Positions 13,901-25,900 of a stretch of DNA of 64,000 nt are shown in pieces; positions within the stretch are counted from its first letter, which is position 1; each line of letters opens with the position of its first letter. The notes under the pieces are model-generated. The model was not told where the DNA came from, did no database searches, and saw nothing but the letters and a program-made list of their open reading frames with translations. Location of the stretch: NCBI RefSeq assembly GCF_009730915.1, contig NC_052474.1, positions 3,941,501 through 4,005,500 on the forward strand. The letters run 5' to 3'. The DNA comes from Dioscorea cayenensis subsp. rotundata (Eukaryota; Streptophyta; Magnoliopsida; Dioscoreales; Dioscoreaceae). A program made the translations under genes and the position numbers.

Positions 13901-15458
13901 CCCATGTTCAATGTTGCTTACAAATCTCCAGTCTATATGTGGCATCTCAGATCCTTTCCCTGGTATCTCTTAGAAGGTAGCATTACCTCTCTAAGAAAAG
14001 AAGAGGAATATATGTTAATATATGTTACATGAATCATCACGTCAAGTTGCATATCAGGCCTGACCCTTAAAATCATGAATTTATGTATATGGAGATGAAT
14101 ATGGCGGATTCCCTCATGTTTCCTAGCAAACATTGTATATTTTTGTTCTACAAAATATGTGTTCTGATGCATCCCTGCTGTACCTTTGTTTGCGACTCTC
14201 CAGTATGTACATGAATTTGATTCTCCAACATCCTTATCTATGTGAGAAGATTGTGTGTGCAATGGAGCTGTGAGCATCTGTATATTTATATGTCCATATA
14301 TGCCCACTTCATGTACAAATTCCTTTGTTGATTGAGACTGAAATCACTAATTGACACTGCTGGTTTAGATTCACTTCACATGGTTTGTGGGTTGTCTTAT
14401 TTTCACTTCCAATTTCTTTTCAGTGGAAACTGCATTTGTTTGAGCTTGAAGCAGAGTTGAAGATTGATCCTTATGTCAAATATGTAATTTATCAGGTGAG
14501 TTTGTCTTTTTGCCATTATAATGAACATACTTCTATCTTGAGTCTGATAGTTTATCAGTTGCTATGCTAATAATTTTCCATTGTTTTAAATTATACTTTA
14601 TGCTCTATTAATTATTCTCTAGATTGGTGTATGTGACAACATGCTACCGGGCAGTGCATCTGACAGAAGACGTGGATTGGAATGATATTGGGAGAGCCTA
14701 GTAACCATGGGCAATAGTCCACTTAGTAATAACCCTCAATGTGTATGATTTGACTAAACATGACTCCTTGTGTTAGAAATTACAATCTTTTCTATGTAAT
14801 TGCTTGAGAGATAAGTATGCTTCTTCATGCATTAAAATGTGTCAGTGGGTATCAGTCTTTTGGCTATTATAATTGTGCCCTCAATGTGGGGATTTCACCT
14901 GAGTTTGATCATGTTGCTGCCAGGTTTGTGGGGCATTTCATACTATGAATTTACATTGGTTCATCTTGATTTAGTCAACAGTATCACAAATCAGATATGT
15001 TCCATCATCAACATTTTTAGCAAGTAGTAGGGATTGGAGCAGATGGGGTAGAGGAATCTGTTGAAGGGTGATGTCGGGACAGATGAGAGAGTGAGCTGGA
15101 GTTTGGATGCAAATCAAAATAGATTTAGCCTTCAAATATGATGATTATGTGCACCATATATTCTGCATTCCAAGCATTACAAGCATGATGCCGCTATATC
15201 TATACTGTCACTAATACTTGATTTCACTTGCAGGATGATAGAAGCAAAAATTGGCGGATACAGGCAGTTGCAATATCTCCAGAAAAATTTGAGAGCAGGA
15301 AGCCTCTTCCTATTCTTTGGAGGGGTCTACAAGATGATGAGCTATCAAGGGAGTCTGGTATTCCTGGTTGTGTCTTTGTTCATATGAGTGGCTTCATTGG
15401 TGGAAATCAAACGTACGAGGGAGCCCTTGCCATGGCGAGAGCTTCTCTGAAGTTTTGA
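7965..15458 (+). CDS. MYG1: MYG1 (UPF0160) exonuclease family protein
   Basis: Seven exons join in phase: 7965-8237, 8748-8894, 10189-10287, 11675-11866, 12011-12130, 14424-14495, 15234-15458. They give a 374-aa protein. MYG1 proteins are DHH-like 3'-5' RNA exonucleases of nucleus and mitochondria that process pre-rRNA and mitochondrial transcripts (known from animal MYG1). The family signature is clear: HHGSFHCDE (residues 58-66), DHHQKGF (114-120), NGINQYDTDQP, SSRVGRLN, SWLPAR and a C-terminal GCVFVHMSGFIGGN block. The metal-binding His/Asp residues of the first two motifs are present. Residues 1-55 are rich in Arg, Ser and Ala with few acids, as in a mitochondrial transit peptide; an internal Met at residue 30 could serve as an alternative start. 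Intron 5 (12131-14423) carries a Mutator-like insertion that leaves the coding phase intact. Site II motifs lie just upstream and a telo-box lies in intron 1. Confidence 0.93.
8323..8340 (+). promoter_or_regulatory. Telo-box (TTAGGGTTTAGGGTTTAG) in MYG1 intron 1
   Basis: A short interstitial run of the plant telomere unit TTTAGGG (about 2.5 units) lies 86 bases inside the first intron. In Arabidopsis telo-boxes near the start of transcription, often together with site II motifs, mark genes of translation and ribosome biogenesis. That matches the promoter motifs at 7888-7930. The role here is inferred. Confidence 0.4.
12218..13818. mobile_element. Non-autonomous Mutator-like element (MULE), possible Pack-MULE, in MYG1 intron 5
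   Basis: The two ends are long terminal inverted repeats: 12218-12628 matches the reverse complement of about 13413-13818 (about 410 bases, roughly 85-90% by eye, starting GGTTTAATCCCCTAATTAG). The element is flanked by a perfect 9-bp direct repeat AAAATAATT (12209-12217 and 13819-13827), the target-site duplication length typical of Mutator-like elements. The 784-bp interior has no transposase. It holds an exon-like segment (about 12669-12842), which suggests capture of host gene sequence. The insertion enlarges MYG1 intron 5 to 2.3 kb and does not touch the splice sites. Confidence 0.85.
12669..12875 (+). pseudogene. Exon-like fragment carried inside the MULE
   Basis: In one frame the interior reads as a Ser/Glu/Lys-rich stretch (GDSKEESKTKNSSSGSDI), then a stop codon, then MEHLDFTEAPWDESVKLCK, followed by a GTATCC that could be an old splice donor. 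The composition is that of a plant protein rather than AT-rich spacer, and it lies between the inverted repeats, as in Pack-MULEs. I do not recognise the parent gene. The overlapping 88-aa frame at 12606-12872 is a different frame and looks spurious. Confidence 0.35.
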
Positions 15459-16988
15459 CCTCATTGATGATTTAAGAGTTTTATCAACAGCTTCTCAATC
15501 CCATTTTGCTTGTCGTTGTTCTTCCTCTTGCTTGGCTGATAGTGCTGAATGGAAGGAGCTGATCCATTGTATCTTATACTGCCCCTATTCACCAAAGACG
15601 ACCTCCACGCATTCTTGAAAAATATTTATTGAATTGTGTTGTAGTAATAGATCTGGTCGTTTTTTTGTAATTAAGATGTGTTTAGCCGATGTCGATCCTG
15701 CCAAGCCCACTGAACTTCAGCTCATTGTTATTCCAGGCCCTTTTCCTCCAATGTGCTATGAGGAGGTAAGTTATACCTTTTATCAAAGATAAATTTATTC
15801 TCTTTAAACGCTTGATCTTTGGTAGGCAAAATAAGGTACCTGGTTCTAATTCGTCCTGTTGGTGAGCCTCTAACCGACAATTGTTTACTTCTAATTATTA
15901 AGTTTTTGAATGGCCTATTTGACCTGTTAGCTTTCCACCATGTGCTCATGCAAAGATGTGTGTTTTGTGATAAACCTCATGTTCCCCTGTATGCCAATTC
16001 ATGCATGCCACTTTAGTGCTGCTTTCTCACATATATTCTGTTTGGGTTCTTAAATAAATGTTCCATTACCATTGACGTTTCTGTTTTTATTTTTATTCTT
16101 AATTTATCGTTTTTTATGCAAATGTAAGCATTTCAATTAGTTGGATATTGTACTGTGCACAAAAGTTATTTACCATACATGTTTTAACAATAGTTACTTG
16201 GCTTGATTCCAATTCTTTGAGCAATAGGACTTAGTTTTGGGTTTCACTGAAGAAAAATCATCTGTGGTTTATTTTCTTGTCTTTTTTTATTCATTATAAA
16301 TAATTTATTACATAAATGTTACTGACTTAGATATTGTGTGTGTTTTCAGTGCCATTATTAACATTGTCCTTAATGAAGATGTGTTGTTTCTTTTGGTGGG
16401 AGGGTGTTTGTTTTCGGAATTGAGTCAAAATCCATCGCATGAGAGTTGTCGGTATCCTGATTCACCTATATTCCAATTATCGAGAGTTGAGTCAAAATCT
16501 ATCGAATGAAAAATTTTAATATTATTATTCACTTATATTCCAATTACCTGACGTTGGATTGTAATCAAAGTCGGATTCTCAAATCTCCAACCCAAAATTC
16601 TCATAAACTTAATATTTCAAATATAAAAGGGTATATATAATTCAGCATCTTTGGCTTACTGTCAATTCTTTTATAATAAATTTTCTAAATGATATAATAA
16701 ATTTTCCAATTTTCTTTTCTTTTTTTCCCACTTCAACTATATATTCTTCATAATATTAATATTAATATTAATATTAATAAAAATGAAGCTCATAAACAAC
16801 CATACTCATCTCACTTAAATGCAAAATAAATCATTAATATAAACCCTCTAATCAGAAAAATAAAATAAAAATAAAAATAAAAATGACACTCACAAACAAA
16901 CAGTTAGAACTATATATATATATATATAGATACACCCCTCTTTGCCTCCCCCACTCACTCTCTGGTTCTCTGTGAGCAAGGTCCAGCA
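15459..16988. other. MYG1 3' region and spacer before the MFS gene
   Basis: The first few hundred bases are probably MYG1 3' UTR. A diverged tandem duplication (unit of about 75 bases with a shared TTGAGTCAAAATC start) occupies about 16416-16560. A (TTAATA)n tract lies at about 16752-16780 and a (TA)n tract at 16912-16928. The latter is 60-77 bases upstream of the next start codon and may act as its TATA region. No gene is supported. Confidence 0.55.
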
Positions 16989-19707
16989 ATGGAGATGTTC
17001 TACTACTTGTTGTTCGGTGGGCTCGCCGTGGTGGTGGCTCTGCTGGAGCTAAGCAAGACAGGCAAGGACCGGGTCGCCACCTCCTCCGCCTTCAACTCCT
17101 TCAAAAACAACTACCTCGTTGTCTACTCCCTCATGATGGGTTCGTTCCCCTCAATTCCTCTTTTTCCTGGGTTTTCATTCTTCAGATCTCGCATTGGAGC
17201 TCCAGATCTGGTCTGTGTTTTGTTTGTTTAATGTTTGCTTGTTCTAATGGCGAAAGCTTGGAACTTGCTGCGCTTTTACGCGGATCTGGTGATGTTCTTG
17301 CAGGACTGACAGATCTCCATCTGTTTGTTCTGTTGAAATAGTACTTTTTGCGAGATCTGATTACTGTGAATTTTCATCTAAACGTGGTGAAAAGATCTAC
17401 TTTTTTTCTGGTTCTGATTGTGTTCTTTGTTTCTTTATGTTAGCTGGGGACTGGTTGCAGGGTCCCTATGTCTACTTCCTCTATAGTCAGTACGGTTTTG
17501 GGAAGGGAGATATAGGGCGCCTCTTTATTGCTGGTTTTGGATCTTCCATGGTGTTTGGAACTATTGTTGGATCTCTGGCTGATAAACAGTGAGACTTTGT
17601 CTTCCATCTCTTCTTGTTTGTCAAATCATTCAATCATAGTATCTTACCGAATTTCTTTGGAGGGAATGAATGCAGGGGCCGGAAGAAGGCTTGTGTCACA
17701 TATTGCATTACTTACATTCTGAGTTGTATCACTAAGCATTCTCCGGAGTATAAGGTGTTGATGGTGGGACGTATTCTGGGAGGAATTGCTACCTCCCTCT
17801 TGTTCTCAGCCTTTGAATCTTGGCTTGTTGCTGAACACAATAAGGTGGATAATTAATTAGCTGTGTGCTTGAAGTAAATTGCTTTTGAGTCTTTGTACTG
17901 AATCTCTTCTTATGCATTCTTTGCAGAGAGGTTTTGAACCGCAATGGCTGTCCTTGACTTTCTCCAAGGCTATATTTCTTGGCAATGGCCTGGTTGCTAT
18001 TGTGGCTGGGTTATTTGCCAATTTACTGGCTGATAACTTGGGCTTTGGTCCTGTGGCCCCTTTTGATGCAGCTGCGTGCTTGCTTGCAATTGGCATGGCA
18101 GTCATTTTGTCGACGTGGGGTGAGAATTATGGAGACCCTTCTGAAAGCAAGGACTTGCTTGCGCAGTTTAAAGTTGCTGCAATGGCCATTGCTTCTGGTA
18201 TGCTTTTGCTTTTTCGGCTTCTGGTTGGGAATTCAGCCTGATTTAATTTTCCTTGATCTGATGATTATGTGTTTTCTCAGATGAGAAGATTGCTTTACTT
18301 GGAGCCATACAATCACTGTTTGAGGGGTCTATGTACACCTTTGTGTTTCTCTGGACTCCTGCTTTGAGTCCAAATGAGGAGGACATTCCTCATGGTTTCA
18401 TTTTTGCTACATTTATGTTGTCTTCTATGTTAGGGAGCTCCATTGCATCACGACTGATGGCTCGTCCCATACTTAAAGTAGAGAGTTACATGCAAATTGT
18501 TTTTACAATCTCGGCCTTTACTCTCCTCCTCCCGGTTATCACAAATGTAATACTATTCCTCAATAGATTACTGCAAATATTTTGGTTAAATCTTCTCTTA
18601 TATTTGACTTTTTTGTTAATTTGAAGCAGTTCTTAGTATCTCCTTCGACTGTAAAAGGTGGGAGCATCTCCTTTGGGGGCTGTCTCCAGCTCTTTGGCTT
18701 CTGTACCTTTGAGGCATGTGTTGGTATCTTTTGGCCGTCCATTATGAAGATGAGGTCTCAATATATTCCCGAGGAGGCAAGGAGCACAATTATGAATTTC
18801 TTCCGCATTCCTCTCAACATATTTGTGTGCATTGTGCTTTACAATGTAAGTTCCAATCTATTCCACACCATAGCTGTTGTGTTTTATTATCCAAAGTGGT
18901 TTCATGATTTGCATCCATTAATGAAAGAAAAGTGGTTCAACATTTTTTTGACATTCTATAATGTTATCTCATTGCTAGCTAAATTTTTTTTTGTTGTAGG
19001 TGAATGCTTTCCCCATGACTGTGATGTTCGGCATGTGCTCAATATTCTTGTTTGTAGCTGCATTTCTACAAAGACGGCTGATGGTGGTTGCTGATAGCCA
19101 CAGAGCAAGTAAGTCATGAACAAGCTTGCTTCAACTTTATATAAGAGTCCTCGTCTTTCTCAAGCTTCCTTGTGAATGTTAACCTTAGAAACTAGTTGCA
19201 TTTTTGGTTGATAAGTATTGCAAACTGAGAAGAAACCTTGATCATACTTATGCCTCTGTTATAAGAACATTAATCAATTATCCACTTCATTGGGAAATGT
19301 CAAAGAGAACTTCACAACATAGTAGATTAGATCTGGGTTAATAATAATGTTCATATGTGATCTACATTTCAGAATGTTCAAATCACTTAATATATCTGAT
19401 GGTATAACCCGCCGAACTTGATTTTGAGATGTTGAGTGTGCTGGGGAGCCTCTGAAATGCCCTGAATTCCATTACTGCTGCTTGTCTATAAATTTATTGT
19501 AATACTGCCTGCATGTGAAGATTTTTCATGCCATTAATACAAAAACCAATTATAATTGGCTCCTATAGCTATTTGGTGACTTTTGTTATCAAAGGATGCA
19601 GTTGATGTTGTTGCTGAACTTCATTGTTGATCTGATTTTTTTCAGAGACGCAAGACTGGGCACAGAAGGAGAGGGATGTCGAGACCGAACCACTGAATGA
19701 CCATTGA
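16989..19707 (+). CDS. Major facilitator protein, MFSD5 / molybdate-anion transporter 2-like
   Basis: Eight exons join in phase: 16989-17139, 17444-17588, 17676-17844, 17927-18197, 18281-18546, 18630-18845, 19000-19108, 19646-19707. They give 462 aa. The protein belongs to the MFS_5 family (animal MFSD5; Chlamydomonas MOT2 imports molybdate). The N-terminus is hydrophobic (MEMFYYLLFGGLAVVVALLE), and YSLMMAGDWLQGPYVYFLY and GSLADKQGRKK form the family's first MFS signature (loop 2-3). Further membrane spans alternate with short loops to about residue 435, consistent with 11-12 helices. The tail (AQKERDVETEPLNDH) is hydrophilic and probably cytosolic. Transport of molybdate by this plant protein is inferred from the family and is not proven. 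The length is usual. The gene stands alone, 1.5 kb after MYG1 on the same strand. Confidence 0.92.
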
Positions 19708-21930
19708 GCAAGGAACATTTGATGATTGAAAATCTCAGACAAATTTAAATTATTTTTCACATTCTGTTCGCCGCCGTGATGACCGATAGTATTTTTCACT
19801 GGAGCTTAAAGAATTCGTGAGTGTTTGTCTGCGCAAAACCTGAAATCTGCCCCAATTCTTTGTCTAACTACTTCAGGAGATACTTGTGTGCATGTATACC
19901 AATATCTCTTCTTTGAGTTTTACCTTATTCACATCTGTTTTACTATATTCTCTTTCTATGGACATCAATGGAAACATTAGTTTCCTGACATCAAAGTATG
20001 TAATTTTTTAATTCAACCTTGAAAGTCTGGATTACATATATTTCCATAATAGTCACCGTTTCTTCAGTCTTTGCTATGAGCTTTTGACTTAACTTTATAA
20101 TTGTATTTGAGAAAAATGCATTTCTCTTTGGCAAAGCAACACAAGATTCAATCATTCATGAAATCTTGAGTTTCCATCTGGTTTACTACTGAAAATTTTA
20201 CTGACAAAACAAACAAGTTCGAGAAATGAATTATGTATATCCAAGAATAGTTCTCACATCCTAATGAGACGGGGTGCATATCTCTATAATGAAGTGCTAA
20301 ATCCCCAGTCAATAAATTATCTTGAAATTTCATTATCATTTCTTGTTATTAAAATCAAATCTATTAACCACATTCAATAAACTTCATCTTTAAAACTGAT
20401 CAAAATCCCAGTCAAGGAAACCAAATAACTGATGATTTTCAATATATAAGCATCCTTCAACGTTTTGCAAACCATGACACAGTGAATCTTAAGAGGCCAA
20501 TTGCCTCCACTTTCTGCAAACTAATAATATCATACCCCTAATGTATAATTTGTTCAAAATTTTCAGCGCTTAAACCAGTGATGTCTATGTAATCTATATT
20601 AGAGATCATTTACTAATGTTGTCTGCTTTTAGAAATTTTTTAATCAAAAGACAAACATGTACAGCTTGATAACTCCTCATAAGCAACTTCAAGCAAACAT
20701 GGAACTCAAGAAAACAAGGAAGCATCAACCAATAATCATAAACTAGAATTGAAAATTTGAAACATAATGCATCTAAAGCAAAATGAAGGAAAAGGAGTAA
20801 TTTACTGAGAGTGAATGACTTAGGAAGAGATTTATGATCCATAAATTGGAATATCTTGAAATTTAGCTCTCATGGCAATCTTCAATAATTTTTAAAGGTT
20901 TTTTTTTTCCTCTAAAAACAGATGAGCCTGTTAAAAAAGACATGAGTGTGCATAAGCTTTGAAAAAAAATTTAACGTGAATCCAAATACCAATAGACTAC
21001 TTAGTCTCATGCTTTTAAAATTTTTTTTTGGACCATGCTTTCATTCACTAGCTCTCCTTCAATATATTTAGTTATATGTACTTTTCTCTTAATTCAAGAG
21101 AGCGTCGTGTCACAGTTAGCCGTGATGATTGTATAACTAGTTATAATTAGATGGTTGATTAGATTTAAGAAAATTTTATATTGATACCTAAGGTTGTCAA
21201 AGAGGTTTTATTTTATTTTAGTTTTTTATTGTAGTACATTTCTTTTCATCTCTAATCGGTATTTCTTTATAGTTTTTTTTTTTTCTCTTGTAGTCTCTAT
21301 TTTGGTGTTTTTTCTTCAGTTTTAATTAAATAGTAGATTATCTATTTTTATATAAAAAAATTACTTATTTAGTAATACAAGATCTCTTGTAAGTTTTCGT
21401 TACATTTAAAGAAAAAATATATTGCAAGTTTTATTTTAATAAATTACTTTATAAATTTTTTTTAACATATTGCATGGTCTTAGCATTTTTCTTTTTTCTT
21501 TAAGACATGAATAGAACCATACTGAATTGGAAGTGACTAAAAGTCACTAAAATATTCAAAAAAAAAAACGTATCTTACTAAAAAGATACAAGGCTTTCTT
21601 ATAAACTAATTAAATAAATTATCATAATAATCCATAAGTAAGAATCTATATAAGTAACATGGAACACTGAAAACCATACTAATACACATATTTACAATTC
21701 CAAAACTTGTAAAAACAATAACCAACTAAATTTGATATTAGATTATTTTAGACCTAATTTTACCCTTATTTGATTATTTGACCTTTATCCCGTCTTAAAA
21801 TAGCATTCCCACTCAAATACCTGGCGTCACATGCTATCCACCTGTCCCACATGCTAATGCTCACTGAGAAAATAATAGAACCCTTGCTGCCAAACAAATA
21901 CAGGCCACTCTTGCTCACCGCTCAACCCTC
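19708..21930. other. Intergenic region, no gene seen
   Basis: About 2.2 kb. The first 200-400 bases probably include the 3' UTR of the MFS gene. The remainder is AT-rich, with T and A runs around 21240-21430. Open frames at 20148-20339 and 20606-20842 (minus) show no domain and no codon structure. Confidence 0.6.
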
Positions 21931-21935
21931 ATGAT

Positions 21936-21962
21936 ACATATATATATATATATATATATAGT
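21936..21962 (+). promoter_or_regulatory. (TA)n tract, possible TATA region of the ENODL gene
   Basis: A run of about 12 TA units ends 122 bases before the start codon at 22084. It is the only TATA-like sequence at a plausible distance. It may equally be a neutral microsatellite. Confidence 0.3.
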
Positions 21963-22083
21963 ACTCCATCAGCTCTGGCAACACAGACGGCTACTTGTCA
22001 AGGCCTACACTATATCCCTCCTTTCCCTTTTCTCTACCCTCACAAGGGGGGCAAAGTGGAAAACAGAAACAAAGATAGAAAGC

Positions 22084-22773
22084 ATGTACTCTCCCCAGAT
22101 CTCCACTGCATTCCTGGCTCTCCTTCTCCTGCTTCTCATCCATACCAAAACTAGCCTCAGTTATCAGTACAAAGTGGGAGATCTAGACTCATGGGGAGTA
22201 CCACCACCCTCCAACAAACATGTTTACTCTTACTGGTCCCAGCACCACCACTTCCAGATCGGTGACTCTCTCTGTGAGAAATCCATTCCATTTCTCCTCT
22301 TACTAAGTCTTTACTAACATCATCATGAGTTTCATCAATATATATAAACATATTGTTTGCATTTTGCAGTGTTCCTGTACCCACCAAGTCAAGACTCAGT
22401 GATCCAAGTGACAATGCAGGCATTTAACAGCTGCAGTATCTCAGATCCCATATTGAAGATGAGTGATGGGAATTCAATTTTCAATATTACTAAGCCTGGT
22501 ACGTATTACTTCACCAGTGGAGTACCTGGGCATTGCCAGAAGAACCAGAAGCTGGAGGTTGATGTGCCTATGGCCAATGGGACGTTCCTTCCGCCTGCTG
22601 GTGATGGTGTTGCTGCTGGTCCTGGCTCGGCATTGTCACCGAGTTCTTCGGCTTTTCCCGTTGTCTTCGGGCCCAGTGCTGCGGCGGCAGAACGGTCAGC
22701 TGCCGCAGAGATACGGATGGCTGTGGCCACCGTGTGGGCAGCGGCGGTGATTGCCCTGGTCAGTCTTGTTTGA
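22084..22773 (+). CDS. Early nodulin-like protein (phytocyanin family, GPI-anchored)
   Basis: Two exons, 22084-22273 and 22370-22773, encode 197 aa. The single intron sits in the place typical of phytocyanins (after IGDSL, before LFLYPPSQDSV). The protein has a signal peptide (about residues 1-26, ending TSLS), a plastocyanin-like domain (YKVGDLDSWGVP ... FNSCSISDPILKMSDGNSIF ... GTYYFTSGVPGHCQKNQKL), a Pro/Ala/Ser-rich arabinogalactan-like linker and a hydrophobic C-terminus (MAVATVWAAAVIALVSLV) typical of a GPI-anchor signal. The two Cys of the structural disulfide are kept. The copper-site His is replaced by Ser (DSVIQV) and the copper-site Cys by Ser (FTSGVPGHC), so it should not bind type I copper, as in other ENODLs. 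The start chosen is the ATG that opens the signal peptide. It probably acts at the plasma membrane/cell wall surface. Confidence 0.9.
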
Positions 22774-22935
22774 GAAACAATATAAAAATATGAGTGATAT
22801 TCTATTCATTGAGACAGCAAAAGATTGAAGGATAGTTTTTGTTTGAATGTAAGACGGTTTCCTGATACATATAAATGAGGATGTTGAGAAACTCCCCTGC
22901 AACAATTACACATTCACTGTAAGATTAGTGGACTC

Positions 22936-25900
22936 TTAACTGACATTTTCAAGATCGTTTGATGGTGTCGGTTCCCCAGATTGTGATTGTTGTTCCTTTG
23001 TGTCTGCGGCCACGAAGGGGCTCCTGATCTGGGAATGATTCAAGTCTGTATCCATGGTAGATGTTGCCCTTGGAGGTGAAGCTGGTTGTACTTCTACATC
23101 TGGATAGGCAGCCTTGAACCTTGCTCTTAGGCCATCATCTACTAATCTCACTCCATTCAACTGGTTTCCTAGTGAAAGCCACCTGCGGACAATGATTGGT
23201 TAAACTTATTGGGCTTGTGTGTATAGCCATAACAAGATAGTAGAAGATAGGTAACTTTATTTTTGACAGAACAATCCAAATAATACCCAGAGGGAATGCT
23301 AGAGGATAGTATTGTCTATACAATATATGGAACAGCTATAGATAAACTGACTGACTTGGAGAACATACCCTGCATGTGTATTGTGCATCCGTGCAAATAA
23401 TTCAAGTTTTCTTGTCCTGGGGCTTATCCTCTCAAGCAGTGGGTACATCTGAGTGGGAAACAGGAATCAATGTCAAAATTAACATTGAGCTTCCAAAATT
23501 ATTTATAGAGTTCATGCGACATATAAATTAGAAATTTATAGAATGAAAAAGATCAGATGCAATTTTGCTTCAGAAAAAAAGAAATGAAAAAAGAAGAATT
23601 TCCTTCAATGAAACTTGTAATAGCATGCAACAAAGAATATAAGTAATCAGATTAAAAAGTTTCAACTATATCCTTCCTGCAAAGAAAAATTGTTAAGCTT
23701 ACCTCATCTGGTTTTCGGCTTGTCTCACGAACTTCAGCAACAATGACATCTGTGTCAATGTTGCGGTTTACCTCTGGATTCCCTTTTATACCAACAAGAC
23801 AGTGCTCTTTACTATGATTGAGCCAGTGACCTGTCCGCCCAGTTCTAATAATTCTTTGAAGCTGATTAGTCTTCACCCAAATAATCTCTTCAACACGTTT
23901 GTAACCCCAGAGCTCCAAGCTGATGCATAAATCACAAAATGCCAACAATCACATCAACCTCAATAATACAGTCAGTGCATCACAACTATCAAAACAATCA
24001 TACTACCCAATGAAAACCCAATATTCATGTCATGGAGGAAGGCGCAACAATAATTGTCTAATACTTATACACAATTTCGCAATGGGGGGCAGGGGCGGAG
24101 CAAGCCATTACCACCCCGCCCCGCCTACCATATACCCCGTCCCGCCTACCATATACCCTGCCCTGTCCCGCATAAATAGTAATTATTTCAAATACCATAA
24201 CCGCCCCGCCCTGATTTGCTCTAGCCCCGCCCCGTCTATCTCCAAAACTATGTAATTGATTTTCTAATACTCTCCAATGTATATACTTATCGTACACTAT
24301 TATTTACCATACCCGCTCCGCCCCACTTCTTCTAAAAGAAATCCCCGGCCCGCTCCCACTCTCAAATGAAAAAAAACCCGCCCAGATCAGAGCGAACCGG
24401 GGTGGAAACCGCGGGGCAGGGTGGGTTTTGCCATCCCTTAGCTAATATCCAAGGATCTATGTGAAGTGAAAACAAGACTCTTAACACGAACAAATCTTGG
24501 ACATATTTACACAGTCCAATTTGTTAATAAGCTCAGTTAGATAATTAATTCAGACCATTAACAGATAACCACTGCTCATGTGAATTCTGTGAGAATGGGT
24601 GCTTACCATTCACGTCCGAGTTCCATTGCACGACCAGTGACCCAGAGAAAAATCAGACCGTCAGTCTGCAATGCTGGTACATTGAGGTTCCTCATTTCAT
24701 CATCAGCCATTGTTCCATAAGGCAACTCCATATGTATGTCCCATGGTGGATCAGCCATGATGACTCCAAATTGTCCCAATATATCCATTCTAAAGTTACG
24801 GATGTCACAGTTGATCCATTGAGGTTCACCAAGCTCAACTTCTGAACAGTACTCAGCGCGTTGAGGCTTTATTGGCTTTGGAGGCAGATTACCAGCTCCC
24901 ATCATCATTGGGGGTAAATCTGGTGTCGGGTCATATTCATAATGAACATATTTGCATGTCTGTCCATAGATAAAATAATTAAGATAGTAACACCATAAAA
25001 GGTGATCATGAAATAGCAAACCAGGAGACAATAAACCTTTGTATGGCGACAAGTATCTAGGAAAGAGCAATCGCCTAAGTTAGTGTCAGTGTGAGGAGCA
25101 ATTATGCGCTTGTAGTGGACCTGCAAGAGAACATATTAATACAAGTGAAGTGAACTTTAACAGGATAATATGACCCGAGAGCTCTCATTTGACAGTTAGA
25201 AAAAGTCTAAATTGAAGTATGAGTATTATCTACAACAAAATGGAACACTTATTACTTCCGAGAAAATCATTTTGTGCTGATAACTAACAAAAAACTGATG
25301 AGATAGGCATAACAAATAACTTAAAATTTGTCATTGCGTGAGAGACACAAATCATTGACTTCAGAGTTTTAGTTGTATTTACACATGAGCACCCTTACCT
25401 CAACTTTAACGAGTGTAGATAGGGAATGGGAAGTGATATAAGTGATGTATATGACTTCCACTTAAGCAGGTCAGGAGGAGCAATAGAAGTTGAAAATTAA
25501 ATTCCCTTTGGTCCCAATAACTATGGAAAGCAACAGCTCCCTCAGAGAGAGGACTACAAAGGTCGGAAAACATTCTAAACTGGCATCAGTTTTAGCAAGA
25601 CTCCTATCAAATCAATTTTTCTTAGAATCACATACATTCCTATATATCCTTGATCCACCCATCACCAAGGCAATCTTTCAAAATATCTAAGACCTAAAAC
25701 CAAGCCTTTCCTCCCCATGGGCAAATTATACAAGTGTATCGCAATAGAATTGTAAAATAATGATTAAAATAAAGTTGAAGATGCTTGGATATGTACCTTA
25801 TCACATGCAATAAAAGAACCATTTTGGCGCCGACAATCTTCCTTGGTTAAATGTAAACAGTACATCTTCAGCTGAGATCCGCCCTTTGTTTTAAACTGAC

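Noticed and set aside
24058-24297. 79-aa minus-strand Gly/Arg-rich frame and its plus-strand partner
   Set aside because: Produced by the GC-rich repeat in MTA intron 4; low complexity and inside an intron with good splice borders.
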